Shown here one piece after another: positions 1 through 10,112 of a DNA stretch of 64,000 nucleotides (position 1 is its first letter; every line of letters begins with the position of its first letter). This stretch comes from PFL42 sp963789825 (GTDB lineage: Bacteria > Chloroflexota > Anaerolineae > Anaerolineales > E44-bin32): positions 372,001 through 436,000 of the forward strand of contig CAWBME010000007.1 of assembly GCA_963789825.1 (NCBI GenBank), written 5' to 3'. The notes under the pieces are model-generated. The model did no database searches, was not told the DNA's origin, and saw only the letters and a list, made by a program, of their open reading frames with translations. The position numbers were made by a program, and so were the translations under genes.

Positions 1-2
1 CG

Positions 3-257
3 TCCGGCTGGCTCGCCGGCGCGCCGCCCCCGCTGGCGGCCGGAGATCGGATCGACCTGCTTGCCCTACACCCCCAGGCCGCCTCGGTCGGGGCTGGGCT
101 CGTCCTCAGCGATGTCGAGATTCTTGGCACAGCAGGCGGCGCCGAGGCGCCAGAACGCGTCTACCTTGCCGTCACGCTGGAGCAGGCCCAAGCCGTTCTC
201 CAGGCCAGAGCCGGCGGATATCACCTGCTGCTGCTGGCCAGACCCTCGGGTCCCTAG
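3..257 (+). CDS. cpaB: CpaB/RcpC-like Flp pilus assembly protein, C-terminal part (5' end outside window)
   Basis: The reading frame is open from the window edge to a TAG at 255-257 (about 84 residues). It reads GDRIDLLALHP, then VLSDVEILGTAGG, then VYLAVTLEQAQAVL, and ends HLLLLARPSGP. This matches the end of CpaB/RcpC proteins: a GDRVDV-type strand after the SAF domain, then a TLAVTPEQA-like helix. In Tad systems CpaB is an envelope protein of the pilus channel. It lies 2 bases upstream of the TadZ/CpaE gene and in the same orientation as the whole Tad operon, which supports the call. The SAF domain and signal peptide would lie upstream of the window, so the identification rests on the tail only. 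Confidence 0.7.
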   Translation, partial: SGWLAGAPPPLAAGDRIDLLALHPQAASVGAGLVLSDVEILGTAGGAEAPERVYLAVTLEQAQAVLQARAGGYHLLLLARPSGP

Positions 258-259
258 CC

Positions 260-1014
260 GTGCCCACGATCCTGGTCACCTCGGCCCGCGGCGGCGCTGG
301 CGCCTCACTCCTGGCGGCCAACCTGGGCGTCGCCCTGGCAGGAGCTAGCTCTTGCTTGCTGCTTGACCTGCACGGTATTGATGCGATCGATGACCTGCTG
401 CTCGATCTCGAACCTGCCCACTGCTGGACCGACCTGACGGCGATGCCCAGCATGCCGAACGAAGAGCATCTTGCTCGTGCCAGCTGCCTGCATCCTTCCG
501 GGCTTCGTCTGCTTGCCGGAGGCAACGGGATGGAGAGTGCGCCGACGCAAGCAGCACGGCTCCTGCAGGCGCTCACGCCTCATGCCGATTGGCTAATTGT
601 CGACACAGCGAGCGCGTGCGCCGTCGACGGCTTGCTGGACCAGACCGACTTGGTGCTGCTCGTGGTCACAATTGACCCGCCGAGCTTGCGCGCCGCGCGG
701 CGCTGGTCGCGCCTTCTGCCAACGGCCGCTCGGCGCAAGGCCGCCCTTGTAGTCAACCAGGTGAAGCCCGGGCAACCATTGCTGGCGCAGGGCGCCGGGC
801 ATGCGCTCGAACTCCCGGTCTGGGCGTGGCTCCCGGCTGACGCAACAGCCATTGGGAGACAGGTCCACTTCGGAGCAGTGGCTGCCCTGGCACGCGGCAG
901 CCCTTACGGCCGCGCCATCCGCCAGCTCGCCCACCGCTTGCTCGCCTCCCGAGCGCAGCAAGCACGGACGAGCCAGGCGGGGCGGACCGAGGTCAGCGCG
1001 GGCGAGGGAACGGG

Positions 1015-1018
<4 letters not shown>
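260..1018 (+). CDS. cpaE: TadZ/CpaE-like ParA/MinD-family ATPase homologue (degenerate P-loop)
   Basis: 252 aa, GTG start 2 bases after the cpaB stop. The N-terminus (ILVTSARGGAGAS at residues 4-16) is the deviant Walker A of MinD/ParA proteins. The signature lysine is arginine (R10) and the second lysine is alanine (A15), so ATP hydrolysis is doubtful. Later segments fit the fold: DWLIVDTASACAVDGLLDQ (Walker B / switch II region) and DLVLLVVTIDPPSLRAARR. CpaE/TadZ proteins localise the Tad secretion machine at the pole or membrane, and degenerate Walker motifs are known for TadZ. The stop overlaps the next gene's start (TTGA, 4 bases), so translation is probably coupled to cpaF. Confidence 0.85.
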
Positions 1019-2195
<1,177 letters not shown>

Positions 2196-2199
<4 letters not shown>

Positions 2200-3297
2200 T
2201 CGAACCCCAAGCCTCAACCCGCCGGCGCTTGCCCCCCTGGCTGAAGCCCGCAGCCGCAGCATCCGCCTTGTTGTTCGTCTTCCTGCTCGTGCTTCCCGCC
2301 GCACCGACACTGCGGCGACTTCTGGTCCGATCCCCGGCGCTGGCGCCAAGTGCGGCAGTGGGAGTGCTCGTGTTCTGCGCGCTGCTTGTTGGCGCAATGT
2401 GGCTGGAACAGCGCCTGCTCGAAGGTGCGTGGCGTGCGCGCACGGCGCGCAGGACCGGGCTGCCTGCGATCGCCTTCGGACGGGACGCTGGGAGGAGGCG
2501 TGCCCACCGGCAGGACGTCTTGGAGTGGCTGCTTGGCCCCCTGCTGCGTAGCGCTCCAGGCCGTCAGCTGACTGCGGACTGGATCGACGCCGGCTACGGC
2601 ACCAAGGGGTCCCGGTACTTGCTGCTTATCGTCGCCGCCTCTGGCGCTGGCGCAGGGCTGGGGTTGCGCATCGCCGGTCCTGTGCTCGCCCTGGCGACTG
2701 CCGCTATCGCGCCGTTGGTGGTGATCCGCTCCGTGCGTGGGCGGGCAATGGCGGCCCGTCGTCGGATGGAGCAGCAGTTGCCGCAGGCGCTCGACGCGGT
2801 TGCCGCCGCTCTGGCGGCAGGTCTTTCTTTGCCGCAGGCGATCCGCTTCGCTGCCAGCGACTTGCCCGAACCGGTGTCCCAGGTGATGGCATGGCTCGAC
2901 CTTCGTCTGCGCCTGGGCCGACCGATCGAGCACGTCTTGACGGAGGTTGTGCGCAGTCTTTCCTGAGCCCTCCCTGGCGTTTGCTTTGGATGGAGTTGCC
3001 ATCCAGCGCGCCTTCGGAGGAAACCTTGTGGCCATGATGCATCAGACCGCTGCGCTGCTGAGGGAGAGGGCGGATCTCGAACGCGAGATGCAGGCGGCCA
3101 CTTCGCAGGGCAAGCTCTCGGGCTGGATCATCGCCGCGCTGGTACCGGTCTCGGCTGCGATCCTGCTCTTTACCAATCCGCGCTACATCGACGTGCTCTT
3201 CCGAACATTGATCGGCCAGGTGCTGCTGGTCGTTGCCCTCGTCCTTCAGGTGGCGGGATGGATGGTGATCTCACGCCTTGTGCGAGTCCGCTACTGA
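2196..3297 (+). CDS. tadB: TadB-like inner-membrane pilus assembly protein (frame broken near 2959)
   Basis: Polytopic T2SF-family protein of the Tad pilus platform. The ATG at 2196 overlaps the cpaF stop by 4 bases. Frame one gives about 256 aa with two N-terminal membrane segments, a third hydrophobic pair, and the T2SF start QQLPQALDAVAAALAAG followed by LGRPIEHVLTEVV. It then hits a stop at 2964-2966. The next frame continues without gap: ALDGVAIQRAFGGNLV, LRERADLEREMQAATSQGK and two final membrane helices to 3297. Removing one t from ttt at 2959-2961 joins the two into one T2SF protein of about 366 aa. I read this as a single-base insertion, probably a sequencing error; a true pseudogene is possible. 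Confidence 0.85.
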
Positions 3298-3311
3298 GTC
3301 GGGAGAAGACC

Positions 3312-4176
3312 ATGCAACCATTGTGGATCGGCGTGCAGTGCCTGGCGGCAATGCTGGCCGGCCTGACGGTGTTGGCCGCAGTCAAGGCATGCACGGCGCG
3401 ATCCGGCCCTCCCCGCGCCGCGCGGCGGCCCGTGCCGGCGATGGAGCGCATTGGCCGAGAGCTGCACCGCACACCGGTGCCGGCACGGCTCAGGCGTCGT
3501 CTCGATCGGCCTGAGCTTGGCGCCGCGCTGCGCCAGGCCGCGCTGCCCTGGGACAGTCAGCAGTTTGTCGCCCTGCAATGGCTTGGATTGCTGGCGGCCG
3601 GCGCCGGCCTGGCCTCGCTCGTTGTCCTGCGCCCGCTCGACCCGGTGGGCGGTCTGATGGTCATGGGGGTAGGGGCGGCCGGCGTTTTCGGACCGCGCCT
3701 GTGGCTCAACCTGCGTGCGCAGCGGCGCCAGCAGGAAATCACTCTGGCCCTGCCGGACCTCCTGGATCGGCTGGCGTTCGGCCTGCAGGCCGGGCTCGGG
3801 TTCGACGTCGTCCTGCGACGCGTGAGCCCTTCCTTCCCGGGCCCGCTTGGGGAAGAGCTCCGCCGCACGATCCAGGGCCTCGACCTCGGATGGCGGCGGG
3901 ATCAAGGCGATGGACGGTCTGGCGCGCAACACCGGCTCGCAGGACGTGCGCACCTTCGTAGCCACGGTGCGTCAGGCGGAAGTCCTGGGCACGCCACTGG
4001 CCGAAGCGCTGCGCGTACAGAACGAGCTGCTGCGGACTGCCCGCCGGCGCCGGGCACAAGAGGCCAGCCGGAGGCTCCCGGTCATCATCCTGTTCCCACT
4101 GGTGTTCTTCTTCCTGCCGGCCTTGTTGATCATCTACCTGGCTCCCCCGCTGCTCCACTTCTTCCTGATGCGATGA
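3312..4176 (+). CDS. tadC: TadC-like inner-membrane pilus assembly protein (frame broken near 3899)
   Basis: Second T2SF protein of the Tad platform. I chose the ATG at 3312, preceded by GGGAG at 3301-3305, over an upstream start at 3258 that overlaps tadB. Frame one carries an N-terminal membrane helix, a second helix pair around residues 75-130 and the T2SF core ITLALPDLLDRLAFGLQAG, then runs off into nonsense after LRRTIQGLDLGW. The +1 frame supplies the missing half: IKAMDGLARNTGS, VRTFVATVRQAEVLGTPLAE and the terminal helices ending FFLMR at 4176. Removing one g from ggg at 3898-3900 restores a continuous protein of about 287 aa, a normal TadC length. Confidence 0.85.
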
Positions 4177-4186
4177 GGGCAGCAGG

Positions 4187-4636
4187 ATGAGGCTCGGCCC
4201 TACCTCGCGCCCGAGCGAAGCTCACGCCGGCTTGCGCGGCCAGGCGATCGTCGAACTGGCATTGGTGCTCCCGATCTTGCTGTTGGTGATCCTGGGAACC
4301 GTCAACCTTGGCTGGCTAGTGACCTCGCAGGTGATCCTGACGCATGCCGCCTGGGAGGGCGCACGGGCGGGCGCGACACTGAGCGATCCACTGCACGGAG
4401 ACGAGGAGATCATGGCTGCCGTCCTGCGCTCGGCCGCCGGGCTGGACAACACGCGACTGGTAACCGAGATCAGCCCAGGCCAGGATGAGTACCCACGCAA
4501 TCAACCCTGGCCAATGCCACGCGGCCACCCGCTGACCATCCGCCTGCAGTATCCCCTCACGCTCAATCTTCCGGTGGCGGTGACCGTGCCCCTGCGGGCA
4601 GAGGCGGTCACCCGAATGGAGTATCAGAATCCGTGA
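4187..4636 (+). CDS. TadE-like pseudopilin
   Basis: 149 aa, ATG start 10 bases after tadC. Residues about 18-45 (RGQAIVELALVLPILLLVIL) are the TadE/TadG signature: a short basic leader, the GQ-x-x-VE-A prepilin-like motif and a hydrophobic helix. The rest is extracytoplasmic and follows the TadE pattern (HAAWEGARAGA after the helix). In Tad systems these minor pseudopilins are processed by TadV and help assemble the Flp pilus. It overlaps the next pseudopilin by 4 bases (GTGA at 4633-4636). No major Flp pilin or TadV peptidase is seen in this window. Confidence 0.85.
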   Translation: MRLGPTSRPSEAHAGLRGQAIVELALVLPILLLVILGTVNLGWLVTSQVILTHAAWEGARAGATLSDPLHGDEEIMAAVLRSAAGLDNTRLVTEISPGQDEYPRNQPWPMPRGHPLTIRLQYPLTLNLPVAVTVPLRAEAVTRMEYQNP

Positions 4637-5178
4637 GAGCCCGCGCCCAGATCCTGGTGATCGCCGCCATCGTGCTTAGCATCGGTTTGCTGATCCTGGC
4701 GGTGGCGGTCGATGGCGGCAGGCTGTATCTCGAGCAGGTGCGGCTGGAGCGCTCCGCGCAAGCCGCGGCCGACGCGGGGATCGGCGTGGCCGCCGAACTG
4801 GTGGTGACACTGGCGGCCGCACGGCAGACCGAGGCGGCGCAAGCGCCTGCCTGCCCCGCCCCTCCGCAGGCGGCCTGCACTCCAACCCCGCCACCCTTCC
4901 CCGTCGAACCCTGGCTCACGGAAGCCGATCGTGAATCCCTCGTAGCGGCAGCGATCCAAGCCGAGGTCGAGAGTGTTGCGATGAGCTACGCCGAACAGAA
5001 CGGCCTGGCGCGCGAGACCACCTTCGTGGACTACCCTTTCGACCACCAACCACAGGATGCGGTTGTGCGCGTGCGGGTACGCACCGGCCGACAACTCGAG
5101 ATCCTGCTCGCAGGTCTGCTGGACCCTGACTGGGTCCGCCTCGAGGCAGCGGCAATCTCCACGGTACCTCAGCGCTAA
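4633..5178 (+). CDS. TadG-like pilus assembly protein
   Basis: 181 aa, GTG start inside the previous stop. The N-terminus RARAQILVIAAIVLSIGLL is a putative Flp pilus-assembly TadG-like N-terminal helix. It continues as AVDGGRLYLEQVRLERSAQ and AADAGIGVAAEL, the conserved pattern in which the pseudopilin helix enters the A-x-D-A-G-A-L-A region. A proline-rich linker with several cysteines (residues about 73-92) precedes an extracytoplasmic domain. It is shorter than full TadG, which carries a VWA-like domain, so it is probably a minor pseudopilin. Confidence 0.8.
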   Translation: MRARAQILVIAAIVLSIGLLILAVAVDGGRLYLEQVRLERSAQAAADAGIGVAAELVVTLAAARQTEAAQAPACPAPPQAACTPTPPPFPVEPWLTEADRESLVAAAIQAEVESVAMSYAEQNGLARETTFVDYPFDHQPQDAVVRVRVRTGRQLEILLAGLLDPDWVRLEAAAISTVPQR

Positions 5179-5186
5179 GGACAGGG

Positions 5187-5834
5187 ATGGGTTCGGCCCA
5201 AGCGCTCGGTCTTCTCTGGATCCCGGCGGCGTGGCTGGCAACTGCAGTCCTGTCGATCCGCGGGCCGCACTTGCAGGGCCCCTACCCGATTCCCCTGGCA
5301 TGCCTGGCGGCCATCGCTTTCGTCCTCGCCCACGCCACCCAGGACAAGGCCTACGCAGGGCGGAGCTTGATGGTCTCGGGCGCGGCCGCAGTGGGACTGG
5401 TTCTTCGCCAGCTGATGCCCGAAGTCCTCCCCTCGGCGTGGACGACGGCGATGGTGCTGGCCAGCGTGGGCGTGACTGCCGCATTTCTCGCCGGCCGCGC
5501 CTTCTCCCGCCTACCCCGCAGCACTCCTATCGCCCTCGATCCAGCGTCTGCGGGCCCATTGCTGAGACTCGGCTGGTTGTTCACGGGCGCGTACGCCCTG
5601 GGATGGGCTGCTCAACTCCTGCTCGAATTCCCACTGACTGTGCGCGCCGCCCTGGCTGCTCTCGGCATCACGCTCTTCCTGGGACTCGCGGCGCTGCTTG
5701 CGGCGAGGCTGACTGCAGCACGTCCCACGACCAGCCTGCCGGCCGAAATGGGCCTCTACTTCTGCTGGCTCAATCTGACGTTACTGCTATTCTGGGTGGC
5801 AAGCCAAGCGTTCAATCCCGCCGCGATGCGTTGA
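5187..5834 (+). CDS. Hypothetical polytopic membrane protein at the end of the Tad operon
   Basis: 215 aa, ATG start 8 bases after tadG. I do not recognise the family. About seven hydrophobic segments are visible (for example LLWIPAAWLATAVLSI, IPLACLAAIAFVLAH, MVLASVGVTAAFLAG, ALAALGITLFLGLAALLAA, LYFCWLNLTLLLFWVAS). No catalytic motif is apparent. Position and spacing make it the last gene of the pilus operon, so a role in pilus biogenesis or secretion is plausible, but only context supports that. The following gene is on the opposite strand. Confidence 0.65.
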   Translation: MGSAQALGLLWIPAAWLATAVLSIRGPHLQGPYPIPLACLAAIAFVLAHATQDKAYAGRSLMVSGAAAVGLVLRQLMPEVLPSAWTTAMVLASVGVTAAFLAGRAFSRLPRSTPIALDPASAGPLLRLGWLFTGAYALGWAAQLLLEFPLTVRAALAALGITLFLGLAALLAARLTAARPTTSLPAEMGLYFCWLNLTLLLFWVASQAFNPAAMR

Positions 5835-5874
5835 TGCTGACTCCGGCAGGGCATCTCTAAGTGATGCGCCGGGG

Positions 5875-6862
5875 TTATCGGCGCGCCTCCAAGACCAGCG
5901 CCTGATAGCGCAGCCACCCGTGCTGCTCACCGATCTGCAGCGCGATCCCGCCCGCCAGGCTCTCCCAGTAGATGCTCGGCAGCCGGACCATCGCCGGAAG
6001 CCGGAGCAGCGTCAGCAGCCAGCCCGGCGGCAGGCGCAGCCACGGCGTGAGGTCCTCGCAGGAGAGTAGCTCGAATCCGGCGGCGGAAGCCAGCCGTTCA
6101 GCCTGGTTGGTGGTCATCAGCGAGCCCAGCCGCCAACCTTCGGCGAAGCGGCCGATCCAGCGCTGGCGATCCCAGGGCCAGGCGCGCCTCGCACCGGCCT
6201 CGCCCTCGGCCAGGAAGTCATCCACCACGACCAGCCGGCCGCCGGGCGCCAGGCAGCGCCGCGCCTCGGCGAAGAAGCGCTGCGGCTCGGCGGCATGGGC
6301 CAAGGACTCGATGGCGTAGGCCGCGTTAGCCTGGCAGCGCAGCGGCAGGCGCTGGAAATCGGCGACGGCGAACCGGCAGCGGGAGTTCGAGCTGCGCCGA
6401 GACGGCGCGGGCCGAGGCCTGCCGCGCCTGCACCCGGCTGAGCGTGAGGCCGAGGACATTCACCTCCAACCGCTCCGCCAGGTCGAGCGCCGCGCCGCCC
6501 ACCCCGCATCCCAGATCGAGGATCAGCCGATCGGCAGTCGGCAGGTCGAGCGCAGGGGCGAGCCACGTCGCAAGCTGCAGATGGATCTGGCGCAGCGCCT
6601 GCTCGGAAGTGGTCACCCCCGGCGGCCACAAGCGCCGATGGATGGCCGCCACGTCGCGGCTGCCACCGAAACGGAGAAAGCGCCCGGTGTTCTGGTCGTA
6701 GTAGTCGGCGATGCGCCGTGCAGTGGGGCCGCCCACGATATCGGTCACCTGTCCCGCAGTCGAATTGGCATGCCGAGCCCGGGCTCTCGCTCTGCCGGCG
6801 AGAGCAGCCGGCGTGCGCAGCGGGACCATCCGACGTACCGCCCCGGATTCGCACAGACGCAC
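5875..6862 (-). CDS. SAM-dependent methyltransferase, gamma-tocopherol methyltransferase-like (frame broken near 6373)
   Basis: Class I methyltransferase read from two frames. The first (from 6862) has IADYYDQNTGRFLRFGG, then motif I LILDLGCGVGGAALDLAER and NVLGLTLSRVQARQA. The second (to 5875) has FAVADFQRLPL, ANAAYAIESLAHAAEP, the post-motif LAPGGRLVVVDDFLA and a C-terminal substrate region. This resembles tocopherol/phosphoethanolamine-type C- or O-methyltransferases. Removing one base of the doublet at 6373-6374 joins motif I to motif II in one frame. The start is uncertain: the 6862 codon gives a long arginine-rich leader, and 6829 or a GTG just upstream of IADYY are alternatives. Confidence 0.75.
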
Positions 6863-6910
6863 AGCCTCATCGGCTGTGCGTCTCTCTACCCAGTTGCCTG
6901 GCGGCGCCTG

Positions 6911-7654
6911 CTAGCGGTAGCGGGCTATCATCCCGCCCCGGTAGCACTCGCCGAACAAGGCGGCGCCAACCACGGTCACATAGTAGCTGAGCGGCGCCAT
7001 CAGGAATGGGGTCAGCCAACACAGGATGAAAGTGTAGCCCAGCATCATGATCGCCCAATAGGCCAACCCGAACACGCCCGTCAGGAAGACCCAGGCCACC
7101 AGGTAGCCGAGCTTGTTGCCGGTCAGGAATGGCCACCATTCTTTGAAGGCAAAGGCGGCGCCGAAGCGGTCGCTCACCGCGAAATGCGAGATGGACGGTG
7201 GGAGGATCACCCCCGCCAGCAGCATTAGCAGGCTGCCGACCGGGAGGGAGATCATCCACGCGCTGAAGCCGAGGAAGAACATCCCCATCGGCCAATCCGC
7301 GCCGCCCTCCGCCGCAGCCATCGAGAGACTGGAGAGCATGTAGAGGAAGAATCCGGCCGAGAAGACCACGATCGCCGGGAGCAGGAAGATCAGCCCGATG
7401 ACCAGCGCCCGCGCCCCGAAGGAAGCCAGCTTGTCCCAATCGCGCCAGGCAGGCAGCTCCAGGTTCTCGCTGCCGATCGCCTGCAGCATGACCCGAATGG
7501 CATAGCCGTAGACAAAGATCAGGGGCACGATCGGAACGATGAACGACAACAGGATCAGGCCCGAGCCGATGAGCATCTTCTCGGCCCACTTCTCTCCCCT
7601 CACCGGGAAGGCCATCAACGCCCCGAACGACTTCAAGCCGAGTGAGATATCCAT
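6911..7654 (-). CDS. DUF4013 family membrane protein
   Basis: 247 aa, intact. The N-terminal region has FPVRGEKWAEKMLIG followed by hydrophobic helices, and LELPAWRDWDKLASFGARA, the characteristic LP-x-W-x-D-W block of DUF4013 proteins. About six membrane segments follow, with AVSDRFGAAFAFKEWWPFL in the loop before the last pair. DUF4013 proteins are abundant in Chloroflexota and archaea; their biochemical role is unknown. Gene neighbours give no clear functional hint. Confidence 0.85.
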   Translation of the reverse strand: MDISLGLKSFGALMAFPVRGEKWAEKMLIGSGLILLSFIVPIVPLIFVYGYAIRVMLQAIGSENLELPAWRDWDKLASFGARALVIGLIFLLPAIVVFSAGFFLYMLSSLSMAAAEGGADWPMGMFFLGFSAWMISLPVGSLLMLLAGVILPPSISHFAVSDRFGAAFAFKEWWPFLTGNKLGYLVAWVFLTGVFGLAYWAIMMLGYTFILCWLTPFLMAPLSYYVTVVGAALFGECYRGGMIARYR

Positions 7655-7910
7655 ATCATCCCTCCCTGGTGGCCTCAGACTTCAGCGTGACTTAGCCCGG
7701 CGGCCCACGGCCGGGGCTGCCGTGGACTATTCTCTCACATTCCAAGTGGCCGGCGCGGCTTGCCCGCAGATCGCGGCACTCGTTGACCTATGGCACGATG
7801 CAAGAGAGGCCCAAGGCGGCAGCTCGCCGGATCGCGCCCGGCCAGGAGACGCTTGAGGGAGCGTCCATACGCGGGCGGCATCCCGGGGATCCCCGCGGTG
7901 CACGCAGCGA

Positions 7911-8396
7911 TCACTCGGCGCCTGTCTGGTCCGGGAGGTCCTTCTCCATCAGGATCGCCCCGCCGACGAAACCCGCTGAGCGATACAGGTCCTGCGCGGA
8001 TAGGTTGTCCTCGAGCGTGGTGACCTCCAGCTCGACGCACCCGAGACGCAGCGCCCGCAGCTCGGCCTCAGCGAGCAAGGCACGGCCGATTCCGCGGCGG
8101 CGAAAGGTCGAGCCGACGATCAGGTCCTCGATCCGAAAGGAGGCGCCGCCATGCAGCAGTCCCTGGCAGACGTTGTAGCTGAGCAGGCCGGCGACCACGC
8201 CATCCACCACGGCAAGCAAGATGCCGCTGTCCGGGGCACCGAGCATCGCTTGCAGCTGCGCCTGGGAAAGTGCCTGCGGCATGCCCATCTCCCGCTGCAG
8301 CTCACGGACGAGTTCGCCGATCGCGTCGGCATCGTCGGGTTGCGCGGGTCTCAGGCGGATGGGCGTATCGGCAGCGGTGCAGCATTCGTTGGTCAT
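7911..8396 (-). CDS. GNAT family N-acetyltransferase
   Basis: 161 aa from the ATG at 8396; an upstream in-frame extension is arginine/proline-rich and not protein-like. The fold is clear: IRLRPAQPDDADAIGELVREL at the start, then RIEDLIVGSTFRRRGIGRALL containing the acetyl-CoA-binding R-x-x-G-x-G/A motif, then VELEVTTLEDNLSAQDLYRSAGF near the end. Substrate is unknown. Domain length is typical for a single-domain GNAT. Confidence 0.9.
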   Translation of the reverse strand: MTNECCTAADTPIRLRPAQPDDADAIGELVRELQREMGMPQALSQAQLQAMLGAPDSGILLAVVDGVVAGLLSYNVCQGLLHGGASFRIEDLIVGSTFRRRGIGRALLAEAELRALRLGCVELEVTTLEDNLSAQDLYRSAGFVGGAILMEKDLPDQTGAE

Positions 8397-8530
8397 GGCG
8401 GAGCGCCCCGGCGCGCTCCGCGGCGGCTCACCGCACTTGACCACGCGTGGCGCTCGGCCATGGGCGAGTCTGCCGGGACGCACGCCAGTGGCGCTCGTGT
8501 GCTCCAACTTGGAATGATTGCGGTCTGGGG

Positions 8531-8935
8531 CTAGTAGCTGACCTTGCGCGGCAGCTTCTTCGCCTGCTGGATCCAACTCCGCACTTGGTCGAAACCTGGC
8601 GGCCGTCGCACGAGCTTCTTGGCGTGATTGGTGGCCAGCAGCGTCGGATGCAGCTGGTCCGGGTTGCGCTGCGCCAGCTCGACCACGGTGTCGACCCCAG
8701 CCGCCTCGAGCAGGTCAGCGTACTCGCTGCCCACACCCTTGATACGGAACAGGTCGACGTGGTTGACCCATTCGAGGATCAGCGCGTCGGATACGCCCGA
8801 CTTGGCGGCGATCTCCTTGCGGCCGGCGGGCGTGCCGCCCCGAGCCAGCAAGCTTTCCGCCGACCTCACGCCGGCTTTCTGCAGCTTGTTAGCATATGTC
8901 GGACCGACTCCCTCGATGTCGATCAGCCTGGTCAC
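8531..8935 (-). CDS. DUF4332 helix-hairpin-helix protein
   Basis: 134 aa from a GTG at 8935, chosen because a strong ribosome site (AGAGGAGG) lies 7 bases upstream on the minus strand and the longer ORF is low-complexity arginine-rich. Two helix-hairpin-helix-like signatures are visible: LIDIEGVGPTYANKLQKAGV at the N-terminus and LFRIKGVGSEYADLLEAAGV in the middle. Each is followed by a helix ending in a lysine/arginine-rich segment. This tandem pattern defines DUF4332, thought to bind nucleic acid, though the role is not established. A TATGAT -10-like hexamer lies at 9033-9038. Confidence 0.85.
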   Translation of the reverse strand: MTRLIDIEGVGPTYANKLQKAGVRSAESLLARGGTPAGRKEIAAKSGVSDALILEWVNHVDLFRIKGVGSEYADLLEAAGVDTVVELAQRNPDQLHPTLLATNHAKKLVRRPPGFDQVRSWIQQAKKLPRKVSY

Positions 8936-9134
8936 TTCACGCCTCCTCTGTCGGGCAAGCCCCTGCGCTTGGTGGTTGGATCGGACAGGAGGGAGAGGTG
9001 AGCCGCAGACTCCCCCACGCCGCCGGGACGAAATCATACCATGCCTGGGTCCCAGCCATCGGTGTGAGCGCAGCCCGCGATGCGGCGAACCCCAGTCTGC
9101 AATCGCCCGGCCGCCGTCGGCTGCGCTTCGCCGC

Positions 9135-9623
9135 TCAGCCGGCGCTTCGCGGCGAGACATTCTCGGAGGTGGAGGCCGCCGCGCCTGGCTGCAGCGGCAG
9201 CCGATAGACGTTGGTCTGCCACGGGACGAATCCGAGCCGCAGGTACAGCCGGTTGGCGGCCTCCCGCTGCGGGTTCGATGTGAGATCTACCCCATCCGCA
9301 CCCGCCGCGCGCGCGTGCGCTACGGCTGCCTCGACCAACTGAGCCCCGACACCACTCCCCCGCCAGCGAGGCTCAACCACCAGATCCTCGATGCGGGCGC
9401 GCATCCCGGTGGGCACGTTGTAGAGCACCAGCGTGACCATGCCCATCACGGGCATTCCCGGCTGTAGTCGCGCGACCATCAAGGTGCTCGCCGGATCGGC
9501 GAGCGTACGCTGCATGGCAGCCTGGAGATCGATAGAACGCTTCGTAAGGTGCGGCAGCATGCCCTGCAGCTCCTCCACGGTCGAAGCGTCGGCGGATTCG
9601 GCGGTCAGCGGCTCGATGATCAT
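9135..9623 (-). CDS. GNAT family N-acetyltransferase
   Basis: 162 aa. LVLYNVPTGMRARIEDLVVEP and RWRGSGVGAQLVEAAVAHARA give the GNAT beta4 strand and the R-x-x-G-x-G/A acetyl-CoA loop. DGVDLTSNPQREAANRLYLRLGF is the usual GNAT end with the asparagine/tyrosine region. It most resembles single-domain acetyltransferases of unknown substrate. The tail after the last strand is short and serine-rich. Confidence 0.9.
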   Translation of the reverse strand: MIIEPLTAESADASTVEELQGMLPHLTKRSIDLQAAMQRTLADPASTLMVARLQPGMPVMGMVTLVLYNVPTGMRARIEDLVVEPRWRGSGVGAQLVEAAVAHARAAGADGVDLTSNPQREAANRLYLRLGFVPWQTNVYRLPLQPGAAASTSENVSPRSAG

Positions 9624-9662
9624 GGATCCCTCATGGATTCAGTTCCAGCGCGCCCGGCGGGT

Positions 9663-10046
9663 TCAGCGGAGGAGCACCAGCAGCACCGTCACATGGATCG
9701 CCAAGCTGATCCACAGCACCCAGGCAAAGACCGGTTTGCGGGTCTTGTGCCGAAACGCCGCTCGGCCCGCAAACCCGCCAGGAAAGCCGCCCACCAGCGC
9801 CAGCAGATGCAGCAAGTTCTCGGGGACGCGCAGGCCATCCCGCTTCGCCTGCGCCTTGTCCACGCCGTACAGCACGAAGGTGGCCAGGCTGGCGGCCAGC
9901 ACCCAACCCAGATAGGCCGCCGGCGCGCGGCTGCCCAGAGCCTCCAGACTCCACAGCCCGAACGCCACGATCCCCAGCGCCAAGGCCCCATACCCAGCCG
10001 TAGCGGCTTGACCGCGGCTCCGTCCCGCGCGTGGTCCTCTCCTCAC
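9663..10046 (-). CDS. DUF1294 family membrane protein
   Basis: 127 aa with four hydrophobic segments. The diagnostic core is FVLYGVDKAQAKRDGLRVPE followed by LLHLLALVGGFPGG and FRHKTRKPVFAWV, matching the Y-G-x-D-K, R-I-P-E and RHKTRK blocks of DUF1294. Such domains occur alone or fused to cold-shock domains; function is unknown. The start is uncertain: the first 15 residues are arginine-rich. Confidence 0.85.
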   Translation of the reverse strand: MRRGPRAGRSRGQAATAGYGALALGIVAFGLWSLEALGSRAPAAYLGWVLAASLATFVLYGVDKAQAKRDGLRVPENLLHLLALVGGFPGGFAGRAAFRHKTRKPVFAWVLWISLAIHVTVLLVLLR

Positions 10047-10112
10047 ATCGGCCTCCCGGCCATCTCCACGACGGGTGGTGGTCCTGCCGTCGCGCCAAGC
10101 ATCTCGCTGCGG